The notes below the pieces were generated by a model that saw only the letters and a program-made list of their open reading frames with translations, did no database searches and was not told the DNA's origin. 64,000 nucleotides of DNA. Origin: Blastobasis lacticolella (taxonomy: Eukaryota; Arthropoda; Insecta; Lepidoptera; Blastobasidae). The translations under genes and the position numbers were made by a program. The stretch lies in the NCBI GenBank assembly GCA_905147135.1, contig LR990059.1, forward strand, positions 12,733,001 to 12,797,000. Reading direction: 5' to 3'. Shown here piece by piece: positions 33,941 through 44,548 of the stretch (positions are counted from its first letter, which is position 1; every line of letters begins with the position of its first letter).

Positions 33941-34020
33941 ACCCAAAACCAGGATAAAATGAGCTAACATATCTATGGACTCGCATATCAATGTTAGCTC
34001 CTTCTATTCTGATTTTGGGT
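33941..34020. other. Pre-miRNA-sized hairpin, 30-bp arms, 20-nt loop
   Basis: Arms 33941-33970 and 33991-34020: the reverse complement of the right arm agrees with the left at 26 of 30 positions, including an unbroken GAGCTAACAT at the loop side and ACCCAAAA at the base. As plus-strand RNA it gives 26 Watson-Crick pairs, 1 G-U and 3 single mismatches, with a 20-nt loop. Total 80 nt, matching animal pre-miRNA hairpins. I do not recognise a known miRNA seed. It could instead be a small MITE. Confidence 0.5.
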
Positions 34021-35669
34021 ATGTTGTAGTGCTTGCCATACCTCACCCACCACGAAGATTTAAAGATTTAAATCGCTTCAATCTTTGCTTCATCATGATC
34101 TTCATTAGCGAGTAGGTCAGTGTTTGAATAATGACGGATACAGCTCTAAACAATTTGATCATGAATAATGACATAGGTGACGACTCTCAAGATGTCTATA
34201 ATGACCGCCGTGAATGAATGAATAAAATCAGACTCACCCTTGTAAACTCGATAAATACAGACAACCTTTCATATTCACAGCTAGGTACTAAACAGACATA
34301 GAGAGCACTTTATTCGGTTCCTCATTACATCCTTGACCTAAAGTAAATACAGTAAATTATATTGCGATGCCGACTAAATTCTACTGCAACTTTTGTTTGG
34401 GCAGCGAAAAAGAAACACAGACTTTGACAGCACGAGCAGAACCAGAAAAATCTAAGAACAGAGTTTTTTTGTTACAAAGGTCTGAACTCTAATAAGATTA
34501 ATAAGCTTTATCATGGAGGACGGGCACCCATCTTTGCGGCCTCTTATACCTGCACCGGGTGTGACTGGAGAGTCGACTCTGTTTTGTTTTCCACCGGCGC
34601 GCCGCCGCGGCCCCGCGACGACGGCTTTACGATACGATGATATACTTACAATAGTATTTATGATGCCGCAAATGGAACTGATTTGTTGGAAAACTCTGAA
34701 AGCCGATAAAGTTGCCGCAGACGCGGAGTGATCCTAAATGGACGCGCATTGTCTAAAATTCATGCGAAAATGCGTCAACGAAATCAATCAAATAGACCGC
34801 GGTATTTGACGCTTTGAAATTGCTATCCCTTGACCCCCGGTCCTTTTTAAGTTTTTATTATAAAATATATTGTTCAGCATTCTACAATCGAGAGCCCTAC
34901 CCACCTGGTACTGATCTATCGGGAATTGATTGGACTTAAAAGACTTAGAAATTGTAGAGAGTGGATGTTTTATGAATATATCTATAAAATCCTCAACTCA
35001 GCAATAAGCCGGCAGCTTATCTCGGCGGATTATTTGGTCAATTAGCGGGATTGCGTCACTGGCCGGCACTGCGGCGTCTGTTCGCCGGTTATGAGAGAAA
35101 GCGCCTCTCGCGATGCGACAAAGGCAGTTAGTGCCAGACGCCGCCGCTCTTACTGGTGCCCGATATGTATATCGTCTAGCTGCGCCGCGGTGCTCAAACT
35201 TTGAACAATAATAACGAACATTTCAGAGTCGGTCGCTCGTCGCTGACGTCGCTCGTGGACAATCGTACACTTAGTGGACATTTCATATTATTCACCAAAT
35301 GAAAACCAACTAAATTTTTTTTTCATGATTCTGTAATCCTTTTGATTTGCGATTCCATCATCAATTTCTTAAATGGATATTATCTATTGATACTTACCTA
35401 CTCGTCTTCTTAATTCTTAATGTATGCTCTTGATTCATTTCACTGGTAAGTAAAGTACCTTCGCATTTAAAAATTTACCCTCGCATTTATGTCGTAATTG
35501 GGTGACTGCCGTTCGGGCGGGAACCACGGTCTGAAGCTTGACATTGGCGTTTCTAATCCATTACTGGCATTTCAGGCAAACGTCGCATGCGGCACGTGCT
35601 AAACCCACAATGGATTAAAACAGTCCTGCGACATGACTGACGGCGCGCGATTTTCACATAACGCAGCTG
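34021..35669. other. No gene seen; CpG bits at 34590-34625 and 35020-35250
   Basis: Mostly AT-rich. The CpG bits contain GGCGCGCCGCCGCGGCCCCG and GACGCCGCCGC. Frame 34513-34731 lacks a domain. Confidence 0.45.
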
Positions 35670-35725
35670 AAATGGTGTTCCTCAAGGGTCCATCCTAGGG
35701 CCCATTTCGTATGGGACTATAGTGA
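35670..35725 (+). pseudogene. RT motif relic (NGVPQGSILGPISYG)
   Basis: GGTGTTCCTCAAGGGTCCAT, then CCTAGGGCCCATTTCGTAT, encodes GVPQGSILGP, the RT block found also at 32990-33137 and in 44549-44784. An in-frame TGA lies just upstream, so it is dead. Only this block survives. Confidence 0.6.
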
Positions 35726-35869
35726 TCTGAATCTATCTTCGCCGGTCGCTAAAGCAATCCGATGCCTCAAATATAGATAGAGGTACACTTCGGCTACTTG
35801 CATCTGTATTTGAGAAGCCCTGTCCTATCGCCGTCCAGTAGACGGTTGGCGTCGAGGCTCGAGGCTCGG
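35726..35869. other. No gene seen
   Basis: Short spacer. Confidence 0.4.
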
Positions 35870-36030
35870 CTTGCGAGTGGATTCGGCAATTATTGTCCGT
35901 CAGCGCGGGTGGGGCGCGGCGGGGGGCGGGGGGTGCGAGGGGGGTAAGATGGCCACCGTAATTAATTGGCGCGACGCGAGGGGCCGACCGCGGCGCGGCG
36001 CGTCTCGCAGCGCGCGGTATTGCGCCCGCG
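35870..36030. promoter_or_regulatory. CpG-rich patch with AGATGGCC..TAATTAATT
   Basis: GGTAAGATGGCCACCGTAAT, then TAATTGGCGCGACGCGAGG, at 35943-35982 joins a GCCAT-type core to a TAATTAAT homeodomain-type site inside CpG-rich DNA. Similar pairing occurs at 22985-23150 and 39652-39757. Confidence 0.4.
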
Positions 36031-36684
36031 GCGGGTATACCATGGCTTCGGATGTTTCGGAGACCGTTTGGTTGTTGTGTATGTGTTCTTTTTGGGAGTG
36101 GATGTGGTCTTGTGCATTCTAGTTAGGCCATGTTTGAAAGATGACTGAATGAATGTGTCGAAAATACTACATGTTTCAGGGCGGCTTTTACCAAATTTAA
36201 AATATTTTATTTGGAAAACGTACTGCAAAACTTACTACATGAATTTGTTGGATATATGGATTTCACAAAGCCATTTACATGTTAACAAGTACACTATGTG
36301 CGTTTAACTCGCTAAACATGTTTAACATAATCACGTTTAGGTTTGTCTTTGTCACCATAGCAATTTGCCAGTAGATCAGTTACTTAAATGCGTTTAGTGA
36401 GACCGGCTGCGTTCCATTGCACTCCCACAGTACATTCTCAATACGTCATTAAATAAACTTTTAACATTTTGCTTTTTGCAAACTTACAAAATAAAATAGC
36501 ACCCTTTTTATTGTCATTGCTGTTATCTGTCTGTTCGATGGTTTCGAGCGAATTTGCAGTCTTACCAATAACTGCTGCTTTCCATTACTTTAAGCAGTTG
36601 TTGTCGAATAAAGGCATGTACTGATAAATTCCCATGTTTACTCGACATTCCTGCCAGCAATAAAGCAAGCATGGTCACATTAGT
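36031..36684. other. No gene seen
   Basis: AT-rich; several GTTTAAC/GTTAAAC-like strings near 36280-36330. Confidence 0.5.
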
Positions 36685-37160
36685 GCCGTGGAGCGGCGCG
36701 GCAGCGATCCGACCGTAAACGTCTCCCACACGCCGCGGGCGCCCGCTCGCCGCTCGCTGCCCGCCCGACCTACCCGCCGTAATGTACTGCACCAGCGCCA
36801 GCCTTACCAGACCCCGCGGTGACCTCTGCCAGGCTGGTACAACCGCTCCCAGGGAAGCGTTGAGAGCGCAAGTTAAGCTGGTTGACTACCGATACCGCAC
36901 TGTAGCGTATCAAGAACCCCGACCACGTGCGGCGGCGCCCGCGCGAGCCCGCGCCAGGCCGGCCGGCGCGCGGGGGGCGGCTCGGCTAGACTGGCTCATA
37001 CAAATTGCATGGGTGTGGGTGAGCAACGCCAGCGCTAGTGGACCGCGGCTCGCTTGAGCGTGAATTCCTTGCGTAACTTCGGAAAGACGCCGCGGGTCCG
37101 CCGCCGCTGCTCGAAAGTTATCGCCGCGCTCGGATAATGCCACTGGAAAGCTCTAGGCGG
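36685..37160. promoter_or_regulatory. CpG-rich double patch
   Basis: Two CpG-dense blocks (36688-36780 and 36930-37140) flank a GC-moderate middle. The second has GGCCGGCGCGCGGGGGGCGG. On the minus strand TCTGGTAAGG near 36801-36810 resembles a splice donor, but no exon frame supports it. Confidence 0.3.
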
Positions 37161-38980
37161 CCACCGGCTTTGATATGTCGCGGTCGGTGAAAATCATGAA
37201 CCTATTTTAGCGCTGAAACTTTAAAAAGCAACTTACTTGCAATATACCTACAATATTAGGTACACAACACACTACTGCCTGAATCCCACAGGGCTACGAA
37301 TGCTGCATTGCTACTGCGATCCTGCCTCATCTGTTTTTTGCCTCTTCTTCTCTTACGTGAACGTCGTCGCTCGGTTAAGCTCAAAACAAGATAAGGCAAA
37401 GATACACTATACTAGCAGACTTCCCGAGCTTAGTTTAGTAGTACCATTAACGGCAAACTCTGATGTCGTAATGATATTTTCTGTGTCATATTTGTATATG
37501 TAGTGTACATTGCTGTACACAATTATAATCTTTACAAGAAATTATATCTCACTAGTTTTTTCCTGCGACTTAGTCCGCATGGAAACAGTTTTTATGCCAG
37601 TTTTAGTTAACAACCACTTTAAATGACCTCCGTAGTGTATGAACGCTAGTACTATGGAGAGGCCAAGCCGTATCTCTGGTTGTAATGAACCAAGACTTAG
37701 ATTTTAACATGGATCCTAAGCTATCAAACTGTGAAAACGCCATCAAATCATCAAAAAGTGGTTTTTTGCGAGATGTGACAAAACATGTTTTTGGCCTTCT
37801 ACCTACCTTAATTGTTTTTTTCCGGAATATCTTCAATGTACCTATCAACCTGTCTATTTAACAGATTCGATTGAAATTAGATTATAGGTAGATTATACCA
37901 TCAACGAGACTCGTACAGCTCGTATAATACCATTATTTACGCGTAAATTAGCAAACACGATCTGGCCTATGCATCGCAACCCGATGGCTGAATACCTGAC
38001 CCCAGTAGAGCAATCTCTCGAGTTCCGAGAACGCGTCCCAAACAACAAAGAGGTTCATACATAGAGATGTCCACCTTCTGTCTGTTTGTCCTTTGCATAC
38101 TGATGACTGCAATGACATGGTTTGCAGCTAGTGCCTAGATTTAGACGTTTGATGGCTGCGAAGCAAAATTCAATACACACAATGACATAAGACAATAATT
38201 CAAAAACATAATTAGAATAGAATTACTTCAAGAGAAATGTGTTAAATGAAGCTGATAGAATTACGATAGTGTATGAGCAATGATCACACCTGGGGCTGTA
38301 TTTTAGAATCGCTCGCCACGGTTTAAAAATTGGGATTATAGAAATATAAATCTTTTATTTACACACAATAACACCACAAACACATAACAAATGGCAATTA
38401 CCAGCATCAAGCATCAAAATATCAAATTTTTCATGCCGAAAATCAAAATTAATACCGAATTGAAGTGAGCGAAAAATAGCGCCTCTACGGTAACTGGCCA
38501 CGAAAGTACCTAACAGAAACATCCTTAAACATAATTCACCTGTTTAAAAAAACTAAATAAAAAAAAAACTTCTTGATAAAGGTTACACATGTGGCCGCCG
38601 CTTTACAAAAGGTTCAATCACACACGCGCTTTATTGACGGGCCGCGGCTTTTGCAGCGCATTCCTTTAGTTAGATCTATCTAGATTACTAGCTAGTGTCG
38701 ACTCTAGTGGACTGTACAGGATAGACAAGGTCATCATACGATGTGTCGTTTATGTACCCGCATTTGATAATAAACGAGATAGCGTTGGATGGGCCCACCG
38801 ATTAATGCGAAACTGCGTATCTTCACGATCAGCCGAAGACAGCTGTTATTTTCAGATAACACAGTGTATAGGATGTAGTAGGTTTTGAGTAGGACTTTTT
38901 GAGACTAACAATGAAATGTGAAAGAAACTGCTCCTCACATATTGGTCAAATGAAAATTCAAGTACCCTCTTGAGACCCTG
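37161..38980. other. No gene seen
   Basis: AT-rich throughout. Small frames at 37237-37503 and 37603-37848 (minus) lack domains. A CpG bit with GGCCGCGGC lies near 38640. Confidence 0.55.
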
Positions 38981-39150
38981 TGTGGAGAGTACAACATGGA
39001 GTTCTTTAAGAAAGGGGTGAAAAGGTTTTTACGATGTCGGCAACGCGTGGGAGATGCCCCTGGTATTGCAAACGTCCATAGGCTGCGGTGACTGCTTACC
39101 ATCAGGCGGGCCGTAAACTTGTTTGCCACATTAGTGGTTTAAAAAAATCT
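38981..39150 (+). pseudogene. Jockey-like LINE C-terminus with 3' tail
   Basis: An open 36-codon frame CGEYNMEFFKKGVKRFLRC, RQRVGDAPGIANVHRLR and stop at 39089-39091 is followed by the usual tail GACTGCTTACCATCAGGCGG, GCCGTAAACTTGTTTGCC and an A-run. The YN(L/M)xxFKKRVxRFLxxRQR ending is the common end of Jockey/CR1-like LINE proteins in Lepidoptera. Confidence 0.75.
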
Positions 39151-39529
39151 TTTATCAGCCGTTCCTCCTAAAGTTGGGAGAAATTTAGGACTAAATGATA
39201 GACCGGAGAGGAGACGGATCTTGTCGCCGTCGATCATTTTTTGTGAGCTAAGAGGTAATCTCCTTAACTACTTGTAATTAACAAAATTGGATTTTTTTCT
39301 TAAGTTAATAGGAAGCCACGTAATTTCCGCATCAAAGAGACAGGGCGTATTGATCCCGGAATATCCCACGTGGAGGGCTGACGAACTTGTAACATTCCTC
39401 TTTTATGTTGGGGGTCAAAAACTGGCACCTATACGTGAACGATGTCGCGGGAAAAGCTAGTCACAGAGTCAGTGTTACAATAACCTAACCAATCGGAAAC
39501 CCCGGACCAAGTTTATTTAAAGTCAAATA
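39151..39529. other. No gene recognised
   Basis: Possible decayed repeat; nothing firm. Confidence 0.4.
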
Positions 39530-39651
39530 TTTTCTAAACTTTAAAACCGATTTTAATGAAAGCTAAGAACCATCTCGATTAAACTGGCCACAGATACATA
39601 AATAAACACGTCAAACGCATAATACTCCTCTTTTTTCGTCGATGGTTAAAT
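39530..39651 (+). repeat. Repeat family E tail, copy 2
   Basis: AACCGATTTTAATGAAAGCT, then ACACGTCAAACGCATAATAC and CTTTTTTCGTCGATGGTTAA. Homologous to 17085-17205 and 39762-39900. Confidence 0.7.
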
Positions 39652-39757
39652 AATAAAGCAGGTTCCATCCTGTAGCTGTGGCGGAGTCACGGGGCGCCTG
39701 GCTCGCGGCGCGGCGGCGCGGCGCCCGCGCCATAATTAAAACGCGAGGCCGCGCCTT
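39652..39757 (+). repeat. CpG-rich block, copy 1 (pair with 40120-40197)
   Basis: AATAAAGCAGGTTCCATCCT, GTAGCTGTGGCGGAGTC, GGCGCCCGCGCCATAATTAA, AACGCGAGGCCGCGCC. The second copy at 40120-40197 has the same order, shortened by about 28 bp of GC-rich sequence (GGCTCGCGGCGCGGCGGCGC here). TAATTAAAACGCGAG is identical in both. Confidence 0.85.
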
Positions 39758-39761
39758 TTGG

Positions 39762-39905
39762 CTTTCAAAAACCGCATCCAAATCAGTCCATCCGTTCGGG
39801 AGCTATAACAAACAAACATACAAACACACAAAGCCACAGATACACAAAAACACACATCAAACTCACACACCCCTCTTTTTTCGCCGATGGTTAAAAGATA
39901 AAGCC
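39762..39905 (+). repeat. Repeat family E tail, copy 3
   Basis: TCCATCCGTTCGGGAGCTAT, AACAAACAAACATACAAACA, ACACACCCCTCTTTTTTCGC, CGATGGTTAAAAGATAAAGC. The best preserved copy of family E here. Confidence 0.75.
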
Positions 39906-39919
39906 GTACGATTCGGATG

Positions 39920-40115
39920 TTGAATAAGCTCCCAGACAGTGTTTCTTTTGGACTATGACATGGGGTCGTTCAAAATGTATATTTGAGGTCTCCTCAGAGG
40001 TGGGCAAAGCATTGGTGACTCCCCTGGTGTTGCTGATGTCCATAGGCGGCGGTGACCACGTTCCATCACGTGGCCCGCTTGCCTGTTTACCTGTCGTATA
40101 ACATAAAAAAAAAAT
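39920..40115 (+). pseudogene. Jockey-like LINE C-terminus with tail, frameshifted
   Basis: LNKLPDSVSFGL in one frame and DYDMGSFKMYI in the next reproduce the WNELPxxVFPLDYDMGSFK end seen intact at 57885-58034, with a frameshift between. The tail TGTCCATAGGCGGCGGTGAC and CTTGCCTGTTTACC ends in A-rich sequence. Confidence 0.75.
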
Positions 40116-40119
40116 AAAA

Positions 40120-40235
40120 AAATAAAGCCGGCTCCACCCTGTAGCTGCGGCGGAGTCGCGGCGCCCGCGCCTTAATTAAAACGCGAGGCCGCGCCTAAAG
40201 GTGCATTCACAATTGCCCGCGGCTAGCGCCCGGGA
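40120..40235 (+). repeat. CpG-rich block, copy 2
   Basis: AATAAAGCCGGCTCCACCCT, GTAGCTGCGGCGGAGTCGCG, CTTAATTAAAACGCGAGGCC. About 470 bp downstream of copy 1, with LINE and family E pieces in between, and followed by CCCGCGGCTAGCGCCCGGG. Confidence 0.85.
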
Positions 40236-40740
40236 ATTCACAATATGGTGGGCTGGCTGGTATGCTGGCTTGGTGTTGGCATAGTTTTGTTATTCTGGGG
40301 TAGTTGTGTTAGCTTTAGATTAGTTAGATGATCGGCTACTTTGGTTTAGTAGAGCGTCATCTCTGTCGCACTCCTGTGAGTAAATACCAGAACCGTAACT
40401 GGGGTGCTATTTTCTAACTCAGTTGGAAACTGAATTTCACATTAGAAAATTCCACACTACGTCATCTACGTTGGCTACAGGCTATAGCGTCTACCAAATT
40501 AGAGCGGTGTGAGATTATTTTATGTGAAATTTAGTTGACCACTGAGATAGCCAACAGCCCCGCTGGCCGATGTACATATGATATTACCACAGCGCCGACA
40601 CCTCACATTGTGTGCTTGTTCTCGTAATTACGAGTATTTTGAGGAGTGTCATCATCATCATGGTATGATGAACGTGCAAAAAATAACAATAATTTTTATA
40701 ACGGACAAAGCTTGTGAGGCGCTCTCACGACAATTTCTAT
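40236..40740. other. No gene seen
   Basis: AT-rich; no recognised repeat. Confidence 0.5.
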
Positions 40741-40812
40741 TTATAACGTAACTACATAAATACATAAAGCTCACGCCTCTGTCCCACAGGTGGGGTAGGC
40801 AAAGATTTTGGA
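40741..40812 (-). mobile_element. LINE-like C-terminal/3' end relic
   Basis: On the minus strand TTTGCCTACCCCACCTGTGG, GACAGAGGCGTGAGCTTTAT, then TGTATTTATG: the CTGCCTACCCCxxxGGGxxxAAGGCGTGA ending shared with 9870-9960 and 42795-42870. Confidence 0.55.
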
Positions 40813-40920
40813 CTGCCACTGCCACTTTTACTGCAACTGTTACAAAGTTTAATTGGGTCATAGGACCCCTCCTGCTGTTACTAATACTATGGGAGCTTCA
40901 AAGACTCTGCAGTCTATAGG

Positions 40921-41197
40921 TAATAGATAAATAAATATAAATAAATATGCTTGGAATAATTGACACAGCGCCCTCTAGCCCCAAAGTAAGCAAAGCTTGT
41001 GTTATGGGTGTTAGGTAACTGATAAACTACTTATATACTTTCTTTTAAATACAAATTTTTATACATAGTACACCCAGATCCGTAACAGAAGTAACAGAAT
41101 TTCAAATTCATTATTTCAATATCTGTCTTCTGAGAATCGAACCCGGAACCTCTGCGTGGCGACCGGCATGTTAACCAACTGAACCACTCAGGTCGTC
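40921..41197 (-). mobile_element. SINE family B, copy 2 (most complete)
   Basis: Minus strand, with head GACCTGAGTGGTTCAGTTGG and B box GGGTTCGATTCTC. It keeps the full body including the block AAGCAAAGCTTGTGTTATGG (plus-strand wording) missing from copy 1. It ends in an ATAAATATAAATAAAT-type tail at 40925-40948. Confidence 0.9.
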
Positions 41198-42654
41198 AAT
41201 TAGGTACATCATAAATCTGCAATTCTCGTATTTGTACCAGAATTTCGTCGACAACCTTTGTTAAATAGGCGATAATCGCACCTGTATGCGTACGGTGCGA
41301 AGGAAAGACCAAACGTCATCACTTACCTCCTCTTTCGCCATTATTTGGCCGTATCTAGATTACGGATCTGCGCCTTTAATTATCATCGGCCTCGGGGAGG
41401 GAGTGCTACGGCTTAATTAAAAGGCGCCGCCGGCCGCGGGACTCCTATTTCAAACGTAACAGTATATATTGGCCCTTATGGAGATACCTACATGCGTACA
41501 TAACATTTTATTCGCGTTTTTTAGACGTGCAACAAGTGTTTTAATGACATGTCTATGTTCAAAAGTTGCCTGGATGAAATCGCTTTAAGCGATAAGGCCA
41601 CCTGTTGTTTTACCGATAGGAATGTACCGACTGTATCCTATATTAATGCAATAAAGTGTTCATTCATTTGTTCTTCTCCAGTAACCTATCTCCTAAGAAG
41701 AAAATTGCTGGCAGACGTTTCGATTCACCTATTTTATGTAAATACGTATTTGTCGATTCCTTGTTCATATTTATTTAAGTAGCAAGCTTTCGCAGTATAA
41801 AAACATATATTATTCTTTCATTTCGGAAACTCCAGGTCGGTTAATTCCCTGCTCTATTGTAAAAATAAGACAGCATGTTTCTCTCTTTAAGAAAAAGTCC
41901 GCCGTTTTCCCTTTGCGGCAGGTAGAGACCACAAAGATATAGATATAGCTTAGAGAGGTGGCAGGAGTGATGGAAAGCTCTAGAAGCGCAACACCGAAAT
42001 GTGTAATCACGATCAAATCGATTATGTTTTAAAGGTCAAGTCCACCCTGCCGCCCTAATGCTCTTATTACACCGGGCTCAATTCAGTCGACTAATTTCAG
42101 AAGCAAATAGCGTGTGAGCAAGTCAGGTATTGCTCATAAAATATGGTACATTTTTGTATCATGCCTTTTGGATACGAACAAAATAAATCGAAAAATGGGC
42201 CTCTTTGTATAAGCAATACATTCCACTCATAAACCGATTAGCGTGTATGGAAAAGTTGATGAATGTGGAACAAACGGAAGAGGTTTGGCAGGGCAGTGGT
42301 GAATAGAACACCACGATCTCCGCGTACCCTGCCCCCTACGTAGCTACATACGATAAGGGTTTATGAGGTAAGGATTACAACGTGCTAGCCTATAGGGTAG
42401 TGGATGAAGGTCTTAATAGAGTGTAACTCAAATGGCGGTCTAATGCCTGGTTAGTCTAATTAAAAAAAAGCTCTTAAGACATACATCAGAGGTGATGTGC
42501 GTCAGATTCAACTCGTGAGCTTGTGAGTTACGTACGTGTTTTTCGGTTTGTTTGTTTGTAGGCTGAATGGAGGCGGAAATATTTACTAAGATGGGATTTA
42601 CTAGAATGTGAGTTGAAAACAGCATGAAAATCCGTTAAGTAGGTTTTGAGTTAA
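41198..42654. other. No gene; CpG bit 41390-41450, GCCATTATTTGGCCG at 41338
   Basis: Small CpG bit with GGCTTAATTAAAAGGCGCC, again pairing TTAATTAA with CpG sequence. 42280-42370 resembles a moth repeat (CACCACGATCTCCGCGTACC, AAGGGTTTATGAG). Small frames lack domains. Confidence 0.4.
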
Positions 42655-42720
42655 CCGCGAATAGACAGACAGACAGACGCGGCGTGGGACGTTGTTTTAT
42701 TTACATATGTAGTAATAAAG
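42655..42720 (+). repeat. (GACA)n with LINE/SINE-like tail
   Basis: CGAATAGACAGACAGACAGA, then CGCGGCGTGGGACGTTGTTT, is a well-known type of lepidopteran repeat ending. Confidence 0.65.
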
Positions 42721-42794
42721 ATAAGGATAATCACATAGACAAGCCACGTATGAAAATATTTATGACAGAGGTTTGTTAGGACCATAGCAAATGG

Positions 42795-42870
42795 AACATT
42801 TGGCCTCTGCCTATCGCTTCGTGAGTGAGCCTCCTTCTATCGCAGTCGGATAAAAAGGCGTGACGTACAT
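42795..42870 (+). mobile_element. LINE-like C-terminal/3' end relic
   Basis: CATTTGGCCTCTGCCTATCG and AGTCGGATAAAAAGGCGTGA: the CTCTGCCTACC..AAGGCGTGA ending with an insertion in the middle. Confidence 0.5.
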
Positions 42871-43500
42871 AGTGAAGACCCGCCGGGCTAGGTAGTAGTA
42901 TAATACACTTAAGTGTTATATCGAAAATATAGCGTTTCTGTGAACAATGCTCGAGTGCAGTGTTCAGGCGCACTTTCCTTCGATGCAGATAATGTGCCAA
43001 GAGTGAAAATAGACTGTCACGTATTGGCCCTCCTACCACTGTCTCGTATTTTTATTCATTTATGTTTTTTTAACTTTACTCTACATTAGAAAATATAATT
43101 AATATAATTTTTTATCTTTAAGTGGTCTCGGCTCAATAAGAACCGGAGAAATATGGCACGGGCTTAAGCAAAGTACCGAATATAAAGTTAATTATTTTCT
43201 TATTATTATCTTTAATCAGGCAGGCAGTTTAATAACTGATTAGCCTGTATCCTGCTGATGAATGTGTTATTCTTCCCCACGCGTTAAAATATAATGGTGT
43301 CAGTTTGTTTTTAAACTGATTGAATTCGTGAACTTAATAAAGCCATCAAGGATTTATCTACCAGTCAAGCAGTAGGTAGACCATGCAGTAAATGCCACTC
43401 CTCTCACCAATAAAATCTAACATAATGTTTTAAACTGTCGCGGTTATAATCACACATTTTAAGGGTATGTTCCGGGTTTCCTACCGCGTACCTTTGTTAA
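42871..43500. other. AT-rich, no gene seen
   Basis: No recognised repeat. Confidence 0.55.
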
Positions 43501-43502
43501 CG

Positions 43503-43593
43503 AGTAGCCCGATATTTCGACACAGTTGCATGCATCATCATCAGTCGTCTCGTGACCATGATGCATGCAACTGTGTCGAAATATCGGGCTACT
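43503..43593. repeat. Perfect inverted repeat, 36-bp arms, 19-bp loop
   Basis: Arms 43503-43538 and 43558-43593 are exact reverse complements (AGTAGCCCGATATTTCGACA, CAGTTGCATGCATCAT). The GTAGCCCGATATTTCGACAC wording is a known moth repeat end; here two ends meet head to head. Perfect identity suggests recent origin or conversion. Confidence 0.95.
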
Positions 43594-44339
43594 ATAAATT
43601 TCAATGTGTCACAAGACAACTACATCACGTCTAACGGTAGTGGTGATGGAGACACGATGTGAGCCTACTCCATTTTAGGTTTTGCCGTAATCTTGAGGCT
43701 TATCAGGAGGCTTGAAGATCTGTGTATAGAAAATCCCTACAAAATATTTTAAATATATGTTTTGCTGTACAGACCATCTGATAGCGGGACGTTTTACTAC
43801 ATGGACATTTACTAATTAGACTTACTGGTCATTAGGCGATTCGCACTGTTGAACGTTTTTCTTCTTAAACGATCTGATCAGTTTAGATAATTCTTCTTGG
43901 CGAGTCGATAGCAAACGAAATTAAATTTTAAACGCCCAAAATTTGGCCACGCGCACAGCATTTTTGGTGGCTCCGTCTTTCGTTTGGATATTATAGTGAT
44001 GGTTACCGTAATAATCATTCACCTTGAACATTCGATTTAAAATCGAGTTTCGCAGTTTGTCGTGTCGTCCATCGATCCTTCCAACCCTTTGATGTATGGA
44101 AATGCCTATGCAAACGTCCCTCACGGCGTCAGTAAACGAGTTTTAGCGGTAATAACTTACGGACAGTTTTTACGACGGCAATGATTTCGCGAGTTTTGCG
44201 TAGAAAGCGTCTTGTCGATTTGAGCTGTGGGATATCGCTTTACCATGATTTTTAGAGTAAAGTGTTTGGGTTATTGAAATTCGTATTTTCATACACAGTC
44301 GCAATGGGGTTATGGACATATGTAGTATGTAAAAGCTGG
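43594..44339. other. No gene seen
   Basis: AT-rich; the minus frame 43921-44124 has no domain. Confidence 0.5.
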
Positions 44340-44440
44340 AATAAAAATATAAGTTAAGCTCACCGGTTGGAAATCAAACCAATGTCCTTCTGCATAGCAA
44401 ACCAGTGTCATGTTGTCCACTGAAGAGTTGGCAAAATTTA
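44340..44440 (-). mobile_element. tRNA-like (SINE head) relic, third family
   Basis: On the minus strand CAGTGGACAACATGACACTG, then CATTGGTTTGATTTCCAACC: A- and B-box-like blocks spaced as in tRNA-derived SINEs. It differs from families A and B. Weak boxes; no conserved acceptor stem, so not a functional tRNA. Confidence 0.4.
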
Positions 44441-44548
44441 CGAGTGGCAGTTACCACATTCATAATTGTTTCAAGAAGTAAGATTCGATTCATTCGATTC
44501 GAACCACTGTCCCAACCAAAGACTTATATATAAACTGTAAGTCTTTGG

